Origin: Candidatus Saccharimonadales bacterium
GTDB taxonomy: Bacteria; Patescibacteriota; Saccharimonadia; Saccharimonadales; Saccharimonadaceae
Assembly: GCA_035697325.1 (NCBI GenBank)
Contig: DASSDB010000002.1
Coordinates: forward strand, 403,232-467,231
Direction of reading: 5' to 3'
DNA length: 64,000 nucleotides
This document shows, one piece after another, positions 48,282 to 57,634 of the stretch (the first letter of the stretch is position 1; every line of letters begins with the position of its first letter). Below the pieces are notes generated by a model that did no database searches, was not told where the DNA came from, and was given only the letters and a program-made list of their open reading frames with translations. Position numbers and translations under genes: made by a program.

Positions 48282-48327
48282 AAGCCCCTGTGCGACGCGA
48301 GAAACGCGAATCGCACAGGGGCTTTTT
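48282..48327 (+). terminator. Terminator after 47901 gene
   Basis: AGCCCCTGTGCGA and TCGCACAGGGGCT, perfect 13 bp, followed by TTTT. A second, weaker GCCTTG/CAAGGC hairpin lies at about 48226-48260. Confidence 0.8.
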
Positions 48328-48335
48328 GAGATGAA

Positions 48336-48797
48336 CTACTTTTCGAGAATCACGCGTAATGGCTTTTTGCCAAATGGCCGAACCCATAGATCTCCGTGAA
48401 GGCAGAGGATGAGAAGGAACGTTGCGTGCATGATCGCGGCTGCCTCCGCTACAGCACGCCCCTGTGTGTAAGCGCGAAGTGAGTTGTACGCCTTTTCGTC
48501 TACCTGGACAGGGATTTTTCGCGGCTTGCTATTGATGCTCTGACCGACCTTTTCCAGGTGGATCTCCTGGCCATAAATAGTCTGAAACGCTTCTACCTCG
48601 GATTGAGCAGTGTAGCCAGGAACGTGAACAACTTCTTCGCCAGCTTGCTTGGCAACATCTACGCCGCCAAGAACTTTCAAAGCATGACTCAGTGCCACGT
48701 TGAATGAGCATCCCTTGCGTCTCATGTACGAAATCAGAGACGTCTCGACTTCAGGAAAGATCTCCATTTCTCTCTCGATAAAACCCGGAACGGACAT
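48336..48797 (-). CDS. Unknown cassette protein, 153 aa
   Basis: Not recognised. AGAGAGGA precedes the ATG. The N-terminal half is helical (FIEREMEIFPEVETSLISYMRRKG), followed by a basic region (SINSKPRKIPVQVDEKAYNSLRAYTQ) and a hydrophobic stretch (AEAAAIMHATFLLILCLHG). The KIPVQVDEKAYNSLRAY segment recalls ribbon-helix-helix or sigma-factor-like DNA binders, but this is a guess. It converges on the preceding gene. Confidence 0.65.
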   Translation of the reverse strand: MSVPGFIEREMEIFPEVETSLISYMRRKGCSFNVALSHALKVLGGVDVAKQAGEEVVHVPGYTAQSEVEAFQTIYGQEIHLEKVGQSINSKPRKIPVQVDEKAYNSLRAYTQGRAVAEAAAIMHATFLLILCLHGDLWVRPFGKKPLRVILEK

Positions 48798-48861
48798 GGC
48801 AATCCTCTCTCTAGGCTCTAATCTCTCTTCATATATATCACACTGAGAGGAGAGTGGTAAA

Positions 48862-48890
48862 TTGTAAGTAGCTCATTTATATGATATAAG
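48862..48890 (+). promoter_or_regulatory. Promoter of lysozyme-like gene
   Basis: TTGTAA, exact 17 bp, TATAAG; leader about 50 nt with GGAGG before the GTG. Confidence 0.55.
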
Positions 48891-48949
48891 TAAGCCAGAG
48901 CCGCCTACGAGGGGGACTTGCAATCGTACACGCACTTTTTGGAGGTAGT

Positions 48950-49663
48950 GTGTCCGAAGAGGAAGAAACAAGCGGTGGTGGCGGCGTCGCATTTTTGTGC
49001 ACCGTTGTCGTCTTGGCTTTGGCCGGTGCCCTTTTCTGGGCAACGAATCACTTCGACGAAGGCAAAAACCTTCCGTGGAGGTTCGATCTCAGTAATCTAG
49101 CTGTTGCGACCGATGCCGGCCCCGCCGACATTCAGGAGGCCGACCCACCCGCACCGGCACATCCCGCGCAAAACGCGACCGAAAGAGAGAAGGTGAAGAA
49201 CGAGGTCTGGAAGTTTCTCCGGGCCAATGGCCTATCTCGTGAGCAAGCTGCTGGCGTGATGGGCAATATCCAGGCCGAGTCTCACTTCGACCCGAAGATC
49301 GTGGAGTACGGCAGCGGTATCGGGTATGGCCTATGCCAATGGTCTCGCGGTCGTCGCACTGCGCTTGAGCAGTCCGTCCCCAAGGGGAAGAAAGTCAGCG
49401 ACCTGGATTATCAGCTTGACTATATGTACAGGGAAATGCATGTTCGAAAACCGCATCTGGCCGAATACAGTCGGTTTCCAAACGAGTGGGCCATGATGCT
49501 GAAACAGGGTTCTCTGGAGGATGCCGTGGTTGCATTTCACAATGAGTTCGAGCGATCGAATCTCATGAACCTCGGTAGCTCTCGGGCGATTCGACAGGCC
49601 GTCCTCAATCAACGGCTGGGGCTGGCCAGAGAATCGTACAACAATCCGTCGCGCTTTCCGTAG
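48950..49663 (+). CDS. Membrane-anchored phage-type lysozyme-like protein
   Basis: The 237 aa protein starts at GTG (GGAGG 4 nt before). One span (about 13-31, VAFLCTVVVLALAGALFWA) and an Ala/Pro/Asp linker are followed by a domain (about 80-230) reading VWKFLRANGLSREQAAGVMGNIQAESHFDP then GIGYGLCQWSRGRR. This matches the phage tail lysozyme fold (PF18013 type), with the likely catalytic Glu in QAESHF. It would cut glycan strands outside the membrane. GC-rich cassette with a strong terminator. Confidence 0.85.
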   Translation: MSEEEETSGGGGVAFLCTVVVLALAGALFWATNHFDEGKNLPWRFDLSNLAVATDAGPADIQEADPPAPAHPAQNATEREKVKNEVWKFLRANGLSREQAAGVMGNIQAESHFDPKIVEYGSGIGYGLCQWSRGRRTALEQSVPKGKKVSDLDYQLDYMYREMHVRKPHLAEYSRFPNEWAMMLKQGSLEDAVVAFHNEFERSNLMNLGSSRAIRQAVLNQRLGLARESYNNPSRFP

Positions 49664-49674
49664 GACTGCTCGTC

Positions 49675-49713
49675 GCTGCTCCCCCTGTGCTACGAAGGGC
49701 ACGGGGGAGCAGC
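49675..49713 (+). terminator. Terminator of lysozyme-like gene
   Basis: GCTGCTCCCCC..GTGC and GCAC..GGGGGAGCAGC form a 15 bp stem with one bulge. Confidence 0.75.
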
Positions 49714-49798
49714 AAACAACTTACGCTTGACTTTGCAGCTATTATTTTGTATTTGTAAGATGTTACTTTCGTCCAACCGACTACCCAAGGAGATTGGG

Positions 49799-50860
49799 AT
49801 GAGTACGAACAGTAAAAGTAAACCGGGGTGGCTCTTCACCGTAGGGATGGGCCTCGCGTCGGTGTTCATGGGCTTGGGAGCCTTCGCGCTTCCTGTGCTT
49901 TTCGTGGGAATCGATCTCTACTTGGGCCCACAGTTCATGACCAACTACATCGACAAAACGGGCATGTACTCGGGTTCACTCTCGACGATCATCTCGTGGG
50001 CATTCTCGGTCGCAACGACAGGGTTTCAGTACCTGTTGTTTGTGACAGTCCGGGGCATCAACTGGAAGAGCGCATTGTTCGAGGAGTGGCTGGTCATTCT
50101 CTTTGGTCTCTTCGTCGCGACTATGGATTCGGCCGTTGACTTGGCTGGGTTCACAAGTCTGGTGTACGGGCCGGAGCAGGGACTCAACATCACTCCCGAC
50201 GATCCCAGCGTGGGCTTCAAGATCATTGCCACGATCGTCGTCGCTATGTGCTTCCTCCAGGAAGTGATTCTGAAGCCGATGTATGACCGGGACAAGAATG
50301 CTAGGCCGCCGTTCGACTGGCCTGGGATCGGGATCTTCCTCTGGTTCTTCAAGAAGGCCGGGCTGCTGTACGAGCTTTTCTGCCAGTCCGCTCGCGGAAT
50401 CGCGATCCTTGGCGTTCTGGTGCTGGATGTGTTCCTGACGTATTTCTTCTTCAAGTCGTCGTTGGGAACCGACATGCAGCTTCCGGTGGCTCTCGACCTC
50501 ATCGCGCTCGCAATTGCAATCGGCCTGACGGTGGGACAGTTCATTTTGTACTACGTCGGGAGGGAGAGATCAGGCGAGGGCGGCGGTGGAAAGTTCAAAA
50601 TCAAGGAGAAGTTGAACACACTGACGGTCGTCGCGTTCCTTTTCAGTATCGTTGACACTGTGATCGACCTGTCGGCCCTGACCATCATGATGTATGGGCC
50701 GAATCAGTCCGGCGGGTTCTGGTTCCTTTACCTCCCGGACAGCGCGTCGATGGCGTACTTCCTCATCGGAGGCTCGATCGTGCTGATGTGTGCGCGGTAC
50801 GAGTCTCTCATGGTGGCGGCGTTCAAACACGGGTTCACGAAGACGGTCAAGGGCGTCTAA
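49799..50860 (+). CDS. Multi-span membrane protein with internal repeat
   Basis: Not recognised. The 353 aa protein begins after AAGGAG and has about seven to eight spans. Two copies of one motif are visible: ATMDSAVDLAGFTSLVYGP (about 107-125) and SIVDTVIDLSALTIMMYGP (about 288-306), both Asp-bearing helices ending in YGP, so the protein arose by internal duplication. The paired buried acids would suit a transporter or channel. A TTGACT/TATTTG-type promoter and a strong terminator flank it. Confidence 0.7.
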   Translation: MSTNSKSKPGWLFTVGMGLASVFMGLGAFALPVLFVGIDLYLGPQFMTNYIDKTGMYSGSLSTIISWAFSVATTGFQYLLFVTVRGINWKSALFEEWLVILFGLFVATMDSAVDLAGFTSLVYGPEQGLNITPDDPSVGFKIIATIVVAMCFLQEVILKPMYDRDKNARPPFDWPGIGIFLWFFKKAGLLYELFCQSARGIAILGVLVLDVFLTYFFFKSSLGTDMQLPVALDLIALAIAIGLTVGQFILYYVGRERSGEGGGGKFKIKEKLNTLTVVAFLFSIVDTVIDLSALTIMMYGPNQSGGFWFLYLPDSASMAYFLIGGSIVLMCARYESLMVAAFKHGFTKTVKGV

Positions 50861-50890
50861 GCGAATCAGGCCGTAGGACGAAAGTAGTAA

Positions 50891-50936
50891 GGGGGTGCGG
50901 CGACGAGTAAAACTGTCGCAGCATCCCCTGCTTTCT
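50891..50936 (+). terminator. Terminator of repeated membrane protein gene
   Basis: GGGGTGCGGCGAC and GTCGCAGCATCCCC pair with one bulge, followed by CTTTCTT. Confidence 0.7.
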
Positions 50937-50999
50937 TGGATTTATAAACAAAAATATGTTAAGATTTATTTAGAGAGGTGCCCCCAAGGGCTTATTTTT

Positions 51000-52823
51000 A
51001 TGTTAAAAACAGAATTTATACGAAATATCGCGATTATTGCTCACGTTGACCACGGTAAAACGACGCTTGTTGATGGTCTCTTGAAGCAAAGCAAAACCTT
51101 TCGTGATAACCAAGCAGAGATGAGCCAGGAGCTTATTATGGATAGTGGCGACCAAGAGCGTGCTCGTGGGATTACTATTACTGCTAAACAGACATCTATT
51201 TATCACGGTGATTACAAAATTAATATCATCGATACTCCTGGCCACGCTGACTTTAGTGGTGAAGTAGAGCGAACACTCAACATGGCCGATGGCGTACTCC
51301 TTATTGTAGATGCCCAGGAAGGTCCGATGCCACAGACCAAATTCGTGCTTTCTAAGGCGCTGGAGCTTGGTCTCAAGCCGGTCGTGATTATTAATAAGAT
51401 TGACAAGCCGTCGCGCCGCATCGACGAAGTTATCGATGAGATTTCGGATCTCTTTTTGGAACTCGCCATCGACGATAGCCAGCTTCATTATCCGGTGTAC
51501 TTTGCTATTGGCCGTGATGGAAAAGCCTGGACCGAGCTCCCCGACAACCCCTCCGAACACGCTGATCTCGAACCAATTTTCAGCGCTATCATTAACGATA
51601 TCCCCGCCCCGTCCGTTGAAGCAGATAAGCCATTGCAGCTACTTGTAACTTCACTCCAATACGACTCTTTCCTCGGTAAATATGCCATTGGCCGTATTAC
51701 TCGCGGAAGTGCGAAGCGCAACCAACAGATCACGCTCATTAAGCGTGACGGTACACAGGTAAGCGGTAAGATTGAAAAAATCTTTGGCTATCGTGGTCTG
51801 GCCCGCGAAGAAGTTGAGAGTGCTATTGCCGGCGACATCGTCGCACTTACTGGTATCGCGGATGCCCACATCGGTGAAACGATCGCTGATCGTGAAAATC
51901 CGGAAGCGCTTCCAGTTATTGACATTGAAGCCCCAACCCTTAGTATGTATCTCGGTCCCAATACCAGCCCAATGAAGGGTAAAGAGGGTGAGTTTAATAC
52001 TTCGCGCCAAATCGGTGATCGCCTTAAAAAAGAGCTCGAAACTAATGTTAGTCTCCGTGTGGCAGAAGATGGCATTGGCTTTATCGTTTCGGGCCGCGGC
52101 GAATTGCACCTTTCTGTGCTTATTGAAACGCTTCGCCGTGAAGGCTATGAGTTTGAAGTTGGTCGTCCGCAGGTAGTCACTATTGAGGAGGATGGTGTAA
52201 CAAAAGAACCTGTCGAAGAGCTCCTCATTGAGGTCGCTCCAGAATTCCTTGGTGCTGTCAGTCAAGAACTTGGCGTTCGTCGTGCTGAGCTTGTAAAGCA
52301 GGAGCAAACCAGTAGCGGCACGTCGCGTGCTACCTACATTTTGCCCACCCGCGCCATGATTGGACTTCGCAATCTTCTCCTTACTGCCACCAAAGGAACA
52401 GTTATTATGAACAGCCTCCCGCACGGATATCAGCCTCTCGGCCCTAAGCTTCAGCAAAGTCGAAATGGTGCGCTTGTTGCTTTTGAAGCAGGTGTTACCA
52501 CGCCGTATGCATTGCAAACCGCCGAATCACGTGGTGAATTGTTTGTTGGTCCTGGCGTGCAAGTATACCAGGGAATGATCGTTGGTCTTTACAACCGCCA
52601 TGATGATCTTGACATTAACGTGTGTAAGGCAAAACATCTTACCAACATGCGCAGTAGCAGCAGTGACGGTACGGTGCAATTGACGCCGTTTACCGAACTT
52701 TCGCTCGAGCAATGTATTGACTTTATTGAAGACGATGAATTGCTTGAAGTAACACCAAAGTCGCTTCGTCTTCGTAAACGCTATCTTGACCCCACGCAGC
52801 GTAAACGCGCCGCCAAGCAGTAG
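51000..52823 (+). CDS. typA: Translational GTPase TypA/BipA
   Basis: The 607 aa protein has a G domain ([43 protein letters not shown]), an EF-G-like beta barrel and domains III and V, and a BipA-specific C-terminal domain (about 480-590, [13 protein letters not shown]). It acts on 70S/50S ribosomes in assembly and stress. A longer frame from 50895 includes the upstream terminator, so ATG 51000 is used; a TAAGAT box (50960) gives a leader of about 28 nt with a weak AAGGG. Confidence 0.97.
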   Translation: MLKTEFIRNIAIIAHVDHGKTTLVDGLLKQSKTFRDNQAEMSQELIMDSGDQERARGITITAKQTSIYHGDYKINIIDTPGHADFSGEVERTLNMADGVLLIVDAQEGPMPQTKFVLSKALELGLKPVVIINKIDKPSRRIDEVIDEISDLFLELAIDDSQLHYPVYFAIGRDGKAWTELPDNPSEHADLEPIFSAIINDIPAPSVEADKPLQLLVTSLQYDSFLGKYAIGRITRGSAKRNQQITLIKRDGTQVSGKIEKIFGYRGLAREEVESAIAGDIVALTGIADAHIGETIADRENPEALPVIDIEAPTLSMYLGPNTSPMKGKEGEFNTSRQIGDRLKKELETNVSLRVAEDGIGFIVSGRGELHLSVLIETLRREGYEFEVGRPQVVTIEEDGVTKEPVEELLIEVAPEFLGAVSQELGVRRAELVKQEQTSSGTSRATYILPTRAMIGLRNLLLTATKGTVIMNSLPHGYQPLGPKLQQSRNGALVAFEAGVTTPYALQTAESRGELFVGPGVQVYQGMIVGLYNRHDDLDINVCKAKHLTNMRSSSSDGTVQLTPFTELSLEQCIDFIEDDELLEVTPKSLRLRKRYLDPTQRKRAAKQ

Positions 52824-52835
52824 CATCATAGCGCC

Positions 52836-52861
52836 AAAAAGAGCTCGGGATGGCTCTTTTT
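52836..52861 (+). terminator. Terminator of typA
   Basis: AAAAAGAGC, 8 nt loop, GCTCTTTTT. Confidence 0.8.
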
Positions 52862-52878
52862 GGAAAGGAGATACTACT

Positions 52879-53310
52879 ATGACAATCCCTAAAGGTAATT
52901 ATCCGGAGGCATTTTATCGGGTGTCAATAAAGGCAATCATTCGCAATAAAAAGGGCGAAGTGCTGCTGGTCAAAGAAGACGGAGGAAGCTGGAGCTTGCC
53001 TGGCGGTGGCATGGACCACGGCGAGACAGCCGAGGAAGCGCTTGCACGGGAAATGTACGAGGAAGTACTTATCATCGAGAAATTTCAGGCCAGAATCATA
53101 GGGACCAATCCACGGTTCGTGAAAGCTAAGCAAGCGTGGATATTATGGGTGGTCTTTGAGCTCGGTATGCCTGAACAATTCGAATACGGTAAAGGTGCTG
53201 ATGCGGATGAAGTGGCATTCATCGATCCGGTGATATTTAAGGATAGCACTATCGTCTCGGAGAGGCTTGTTTATAAGTGGTGTGTTGATCAAAAAGTAGT
53301 CATCATTTAG
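52879..53310 (+). CDS. Nudix hydrolase
   Basis: The 143 aa protein starts at ATG after AAAGGAG. The Nudix box is complete: GGMDHGETAEEALAREMYEEV (first part GG, then Glu, then REMYEE; about residues 42-63). It would hydrolyse a nucleoside diphosphate linked to another group. It follows the typA terminator by 17 nt, so it is transcribed by readthrough or from an unseen promoter. Confidence 0.9.
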   Translation: MTIPKGNYPEAFYRVSIKAIIRNKKGEVLLVKEDGGSWSLPGGGMDHGETAEEALAREMYEEVLIIEKFQARIIGTNPRFVKAKQAWILWVVFELGMPEQFEYGKGADADEVAFIDPVIFKDSTIVSERLVYKWCVDQKVVII

Positions 53311-53337
53311 CGGTTGCATCAGGGGTAGGGTGTGGCC

Positions 53338-53343
53338 TATACT
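53338..53343 (+). promoter_or_regulatory. -10 box (TATACT) of trehalase gene
   Basis: Predicted start about 53350; ATG at 53354. The longer GTG start at 53330 is upstream of the box and is rejected. Confidence 0.6.
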
Positions 53344-53353
53344 AAGTGTAGAA

Positions 53354-54931
53354 ATGAAAAAAGTCCGTATCCCTATCCCTAGTATCGACAGTTTAAAAAG
53401 TACGTATGTAAAGACGGCAGGGGGGTTGTTGCCCGTGGCAAAAAGCCCCGACGAAGCGTTCGATGCGCTTTTTACGGATGTGCAGACAAAACGCGTTTTT
53501 GACGACACAAAAATCTTCATCGATCTCGTGCCGCGACAGAGCATGAAACAAATAAAAAAAGAATATATGCTTGCAAAAGACGATCCGCAGTTTGACCTGC
53601 GGGATTTTGTGATGCGTCATTTTTACGAATACAGTGAAAAGGGCAAAACGTATCAAACCGATACATCAATGACACCACGGGAGCATATCGCTACTCTATG
53701 GAATGTTTTGGAGCGACGCAACAGACTTTCGCGCGGATCTCTCTTTGCGTTGCCCTATGCATACGTGGTTCCAGGCGGGCGATATGTCGAACATTTTTAC
53801 TGGGATTCGTATTTCATTATGCTCGGTCTCGCTGTTGATGATCGCTGGGATATGATTGAAGGCATGATGAAAAACTACGCCTATATGCTTCGTAAATTCG
53901 GCTTTATCCCTACGGCAAACAGAACGTATTATTTGAGCCGCAGCCAACCGCCGTTTTTTTCGCATATGGTAAAGCTATTGGCGCAGCATAAGGGTAAATC
54001 CACGCTGGTTGAGTATTTGCCGTACATGCTTATAGAGCATCGCTTTTGGATGAAAGGTCGCAGACTTCTCAGTAAACAGGAGAATAAGGCATATGCGCGT
54101 GTGGCCGAAATGCCAAATGGCATGTTGCTTAATCGTTACTATGATAACAAAAAACGACCACGCCCAGAGTCGGTATTGGATGACCTTGAAACGGCTGGTG
54201 CCGCACCAGACCGCGAGTCGGACCGCCTTTATCTTCACCTTCGTGCCGCGGCAGAATCCGGCTGGGACTTCAGCTCGCGCTGGTTACTCGATTCTCAAGA
54301 TCTAAGTACTATTCATACCGCTGATATTATTCCGGTCGATCTTAATTGCCTCCTTTACGATCTCGAAATGACCATAGCCCAGAGCTACAGACTACTCTAC
54401 CAGCCACTGCTAGCAAATAGATTTGAAGCTATGGCAAACCAACGTGTGCGTGCCATCCAGGAATATTGCTGGAGCCACACCGAGAATTTCTTTATGGATT
54501 ATAACTTTCATCACCACGAACAAACCCCGCATGTTACGCTGGCGGGTGTATTTCCGCTCTATGTTCGCATTGCAACAACCAAACAGGCGAATCTCGTCGC
54601 TCGACGCATCGAAAAAGATTTCTTGAAAAAAGGCGGCGTGGTGACGACGCTTGTTGAGACTCCACAGCAATGGGATTCTCCAAATGGTTGGGCGCCGTTG
54701 CAATGGGTGGTTATCCAAGGACTCAGAAATTACGGCCACCATGGTTTAGCGGATGAAATCAAAAAACGCTGGACCGAAGAAAATATAAAGCTGTTCAAAG
54801 AAAAAGCCAAGCTTGTCGAAAAGTATAATGTTGTCGATCCCGGCCAGATGGGTGGCGGCGGGGAATATCCGTTGCAGGATGGGTTTGGCTGGACGAATGG
54901 TGTTCTTGCGGCGTTGCTTGACGAAGAATAG
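53354..54931 (+). CDS. treF: Trehalase, glycoside hydrolase family 37 (cytoplasmic)
   Basis: The 525 aa protein has both trehalase signatures: PGGRYVEHFYWDSYFIMLGL near residue 137 and QQWDSPNGWAPLQW near residue 437, plus DTKIFIDLVPR and a C-terminal GGGGEYPLQDGFGWTNGV. It splits trehalose into two glucose units. No signal peptide is present, so it acts in the cytoplasm on trehalose imported or scavenged from the host. A glycosyltransferase follows with its own promoter. Confidence 0.93.
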   Translation: MKKVRIPIPSIDSLKSTYVKTAGGLLPVAKSPDEAFDALFTDVQTKRVFDDTKIFIDLVPRQSMKQIKKEYMLAKDDPQFDLRDFVMRHFYEYSEKGKTYQTDTSMTPREHIATLWNVLERRNRLSRGSLFALPYAYVVPGGRYVEHFYWDSYFIMLGLAVDDRWDMIEGMMKNYAYMLRKFGFIPTANRTYYLSRSQPPFFSHMVKLLAQHKGKSTLVEYLPYMLIEHRFWMKGRRLLSKQENKAYARVAEMPNGMLLNRYYDNKKRPRPESVLDDLETAGAAPDRESDRLYLHLRAAAESGWDFSSRWLLDSQDLSTIHTADIIPVDLNCLLYDLEMTIAQSYRLLYQPLLANRFEAMANQRVRAIQEYCWSHTENFFMDYNFHHHEQTPHVTLAGVFPLYVRIATTKQANLVARRIEKDFLKKGGVVTTLVETPQQWDSPNGWAPLQWVVIQGLRNYGHHGLADEIKKRWTEENIKLFKEKAKLVEKYNVVDPGQMGGGGEYPLQDGFGWTNGVLAALLDEE

Positions 54932-54954
54932 TATCTCCGGGATCTTGTCTTTGC

Positions 54955-54960
54955 TATGAT
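54955..54960 (+). promoter_or_regulatory. -10 box (TATGAT) of GT4 gene (leaderless)
   Basis: Ends exactly 7 nt before ATG 54967. Confidence 0.55.
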
Positions 54961-54966
54961 AAAGAT

Positions 54967-55977
54967 ATGATTTCGTTTATATGGCCGCGGTCGGCAAACA
55001 ATTTCTTATCAGGTATTGGTGGATCAGAAAGTTATACTATCGGCCAAACAAGAGAACTGAATGCTCGTGGAATAGATGCGCAGGTTGTAACCTTGAAGAG
55101 CGATGATGATGGTGATCTGCCGCAAATTCCTCGTGTCCCTTTTCTGCCTCTCAGTAAAGAGGAAACTGCCAAGCTAGAAATACCCATTTTTGTGCTTGAA
55201 CCCCAATTGCTTAAAACGCGTCACCCCTCTTATGTTATTTTGCACTGTCCACCGCCACCACTAGAACGAGGTGAGCATGACTTTTATGTTAAAGGTGTGG
55301 AGGGCCGGAAAGTTATCGTTTCAAGTCAGTATGCAGCGCAGCTTTGGGCTGATGATTTGGGCATAAGGCGCTCTGAGATAGGCGTGGCTTATCCATTTGC
55401 TGACAGCGTGTTTGCAAAGCAGCCCCGGCAAAAAAAATCCTCGAAAAAAAAGCGGGTTCTGCTCGCAAGCCGACTCCATCCAGATAAAGGAATTTATACT
55501 TTTTTGGCGGCACTTCATTTTACGTACATTCTTCCCCCTGATGAATTTGAATTTGATGTAGTGATGGCAGCTACTGACACGCCGGAGGGAAAAATAATTG
55601 AGCCGATGCTAAAGGTTCATCCGTACCTAAACCTTCTCCCGCCCGCCGTTGGTCCTGGGGAGGTGGCAAAAATGATGGCACGCTATGATATTGTGCTGAT
55701 GCCATCGAATGCTCAATTTTATCATGAAACATTTGGAATGAACTCTGTTGAAGCTCAACATGCGGGATGTCGTGTCGTTGCCTCACGCGATGGAGGCTTA
55801 GTTGAAACGGATTGCGGCGGAGTGACATTCGTCGAGCCGGATAATCCGTATGAGCTCGCCAGGGGCATAGCTACAGCAGCCGGACTTCCTCCGCTCACCG
55901 ATGAGCAAAGGAGGCGGGCGTCCACTATGTATACAGTGAAGCAATCCGTGGACCAACTTCTCAATATATTAAAATAA
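54967..55977 (+). CDS. Glycosyltransferase, GT4 family
   Basis: The 336 aa protein has a GT-B fold. The N-terminal GIGGSESYTIGQTRELNARG binds the acceptor side. The C-terminal domain has RVLLASRLHPDKGIYTFLAA and the EX7E region ETFGMNSVEAQHAGCRVVASRDGG. It transfers a sugar from a nucleotide-sugar donor to a sugar or lipid acceptor. It lies between trehalase and a GT2 enzyme, suggesting a small carbohydrate region; substrate unknown. Confidence 0.9.
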   Translation: MISFIWPRSANNFLSGIGGSESYTIGQTRELNARGIDAQVVTLKSDDDGDLPQIPRVPFLPLSKEETAKLEIPIFVLEPQLLKTRHPSYVILHCPPPPLERGEHDFYVKGVEGRKVIVSSQYAAQLWADDLGIRRSEIGVAYPFADSVFAKQPRQKKSSKKKRVLLASRLHPDKGIYTFLAALHFTYILPPDEFEFDVVMAATDTPEGKIIEPMLKVHPYLNLLPPAVGPGEVAKMMARYDIVLMPSNAQFYHETFGMNSVEAQHAGCRVVASRDGGLVETDCGGVTFVEPDNPYELARGIATAAGLPPLTDEQRRRASTMYTVKQSVDQLLNILK

Positions 55978-56022
55978 AGTTCAATGGTATCGTTTGGTCT
56001 CAATCCTTCTTGGTAAAAGGAG

Positions 56023-56028
56023 TATAAT
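56023..56028 (+). promoter_or_regulatory. -10 box (TATAAT) of GT2 gene and its upstream ORF
   Basis: Predicted start about 56035, at the ATG (56034) of a 22-codon ORF rather than at the GT2 start. Confidence 0.5.
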
Positions 56029-56033
56029 AGATA

Positions 56034-56102
56034 ATGGTAGCTAGTAACATAAAGGCAAAGACTAGATTAGTGAGAGTCATGCGGTGCCGCGTGACATTTT
56101 GA
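56034..56102 (+). CDS. Leaderless upstream ORF, 22 aa, overlapping GT2 start
   Basis: The ATG lies at the predicted 5' end of the transcript. The peptide is basic (starts MVASNIKAKTRLVRV) and its stop lies 16 nt inside the GT2 gene, in another frame. It could couple translation of GT2. It may instead be a chance ORF. Confidence 0.35.
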   Translation: MVASNIKAKTRLVRVMRCRVTF

Positions 56103-57634
56103 TAGGCAACATTACAGTAGAAGACAAAGGTACTTCTAAGTTGTCCTTCTCGCAAGCTAGCTTTATGTTTGTGTCGCCAAAGAATATGGTTGATAAGACT
56201 AGAATAGGTATTATCCTGGTATTCTCTCTTCTCATCGGTGCAGTGATACCGCCGATCGTGACTTTTGTTGTTGTCGTTCTCCTTGCTCTTCTCGTTGTCA
56301 TTATCACACTTCTTAAGTTCAGCCATCCTTCCAATAAACGTCCGCCCGAGCCTGTTTTCGATTCTTCTTATACTCCCTATGTCGCTGTTATCATTGCATG
56401 TTCCAATGAGCCCGCCCATATCGTTAACCGTGTTTTGTCGGCGCTTTCCAAGCAAGCTTACGAGCACTATAAAGTGTACGTTATCGATAACAACAACACT
56501 TGGGAAGCAAATTGGAAAAAAATTGAGCAGAAATGTCAGGATCTAGGGGATAGATTCGTCTTTCATCACGCCGATAGCATAGCTGGATACAAAGCAGGCG
56601 CGCTCAATTATGTACAAAACTTACTCCCCGCTAGGGTTGAAATTGTTACGATCGTCGATGCTGACTATATTGTGACACCTACCTTCTTAGCAGAAACAGT
56701 AGGTTACTTTAAAGATGAGTCTGTAGCGATCGTGCAAACTCCTCAGGACTATTCAAACAAAAATGAAAACACAAGCCTTTATAACGATTATGAATTGTTT
56801 TTCTCTCGATTTATGAACCAGGCCCAGGCATTTAATGGCGTGACTTTTACCGGAACCATGGGGATGATTCGAAAGAAGCTCTTTGATTCTCAGCTAACAT
56901 GGAGCGAAAGCAGCATTACAGAAGATACCGAGCTAGGTATCTCCATTCACAAGCTTGGATATAGCGGGGTATACGTCGATAAGAGTTTTGGGCAGGGGGT
57001 GATGCCGTTTAATTACGATTCTCTTGCACGGCAGCGAACTCGCTGGGTGTACGGCAATATGCAGATCTTAAAGGCTCGACTATGGCAATTAATAGGCGAT
57101 TCCTCGTTGACACTTCGCCAGAAAATCAGTTTTGTAAATCAATTATTTGCCTGGATCCATTTTGAGTTACTTCTTGCGATCATTTTTGTAGCGAATGGCC
57201 TGAGCTGGTTTTTGTACGGAGATACGTTTCAATGTCTTATTGCAAAAATTATCGCAGTAACATTAATCGCTTCTATGGTTGGCCAGCTTGGGCTTTTCCT
57301 CTTTTATTCAAGATCCCACACGAGCATTACAGATAGAATCAAGGGTTTTTTGGCTCACTATAGTCTACTTCCTGCCATGACGTATCCTTGGATGTACTGT
57401 CTTCTGGGTGGAAGATTAGGGTTTGTCGTTACCAATAAGGAGCAAGAAGCGCGTCGTCGCTCAGGTAAGCGCATAGTAAAAGGTGCTTTTATCCCCGTCC
57501 TCCTTACGATCGGGCTTCTTCTTACGGGATGGGGGAAGATGTTTGGTGAAGGCTTATTCGTGTCGATCGGAGTTATTACACTGATAGAGATTGCTTCTCT
57601 TATCTATATGCTTGAAGAATTTAAAGAACTTTAG
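56084..57634 (+). CDS. Processive-type glycosyltransferase, GT2 family
   Basis: The 516 aa protein has two N-terminal spans (about 42-75), a GT2 domain with VAVIIACSNEP, VTIVDADYIVTP (DxD), the acceptor Asp in ITEDTELGISIH and QRTRWVYG (QxxRW), then about five C-terminal spans. This is the cellulose/hyaluronan synthase-like layout that makes and exports a polysaccharide, or a beta-glycosyltransferase for lipids. GTG 56084 is the longest start; ATG 56165 is possible. Confidence 0.88.
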   Translation: MPRDILIGNITVEDKGTSKLSFSQASFMFVSPKNMVDKTRIGIILVFSLLIGAVIPPIVTFVVVVLLALLVVIITLLKFSHPSNKRPPEPVFDSSYTPYVAVIIACSNEPAHIVNRVLSALSKQAYEHYKVYVIDNNNTWEANWKKIEQKCQDLGDRFVFHHADSIAGYKAGALNYVQNLLPARVEIVTIVDADYIVTPTFLAETVGYFKDESVAIVQTPQDYSNKNENTSLYNDYELFFSRFMNQAQAFNGVTFTGTMGMIRKKLFDSQLTWSESSITEDTELGISIHKLGYSGVYVDKSFGQGVMPFNYDSLARQRTRWVYGNMQILKARLWQLIGDSSLTLRQKISFVNQLFAWIHFELLLAIIFVANGLSWFLYGDTFQCLIAKIIAVTLIASMVGQLGLFLFYSRSHTSITDRIKGFLAHYSLLPAMTYPWMYCLLGGRLGFVVTNKEQEARRRSGKRIVKGAFIPVLLTIGLLLTGWGKMFGEGLFVSIGVITLIEIASLIYMLEEFKEL

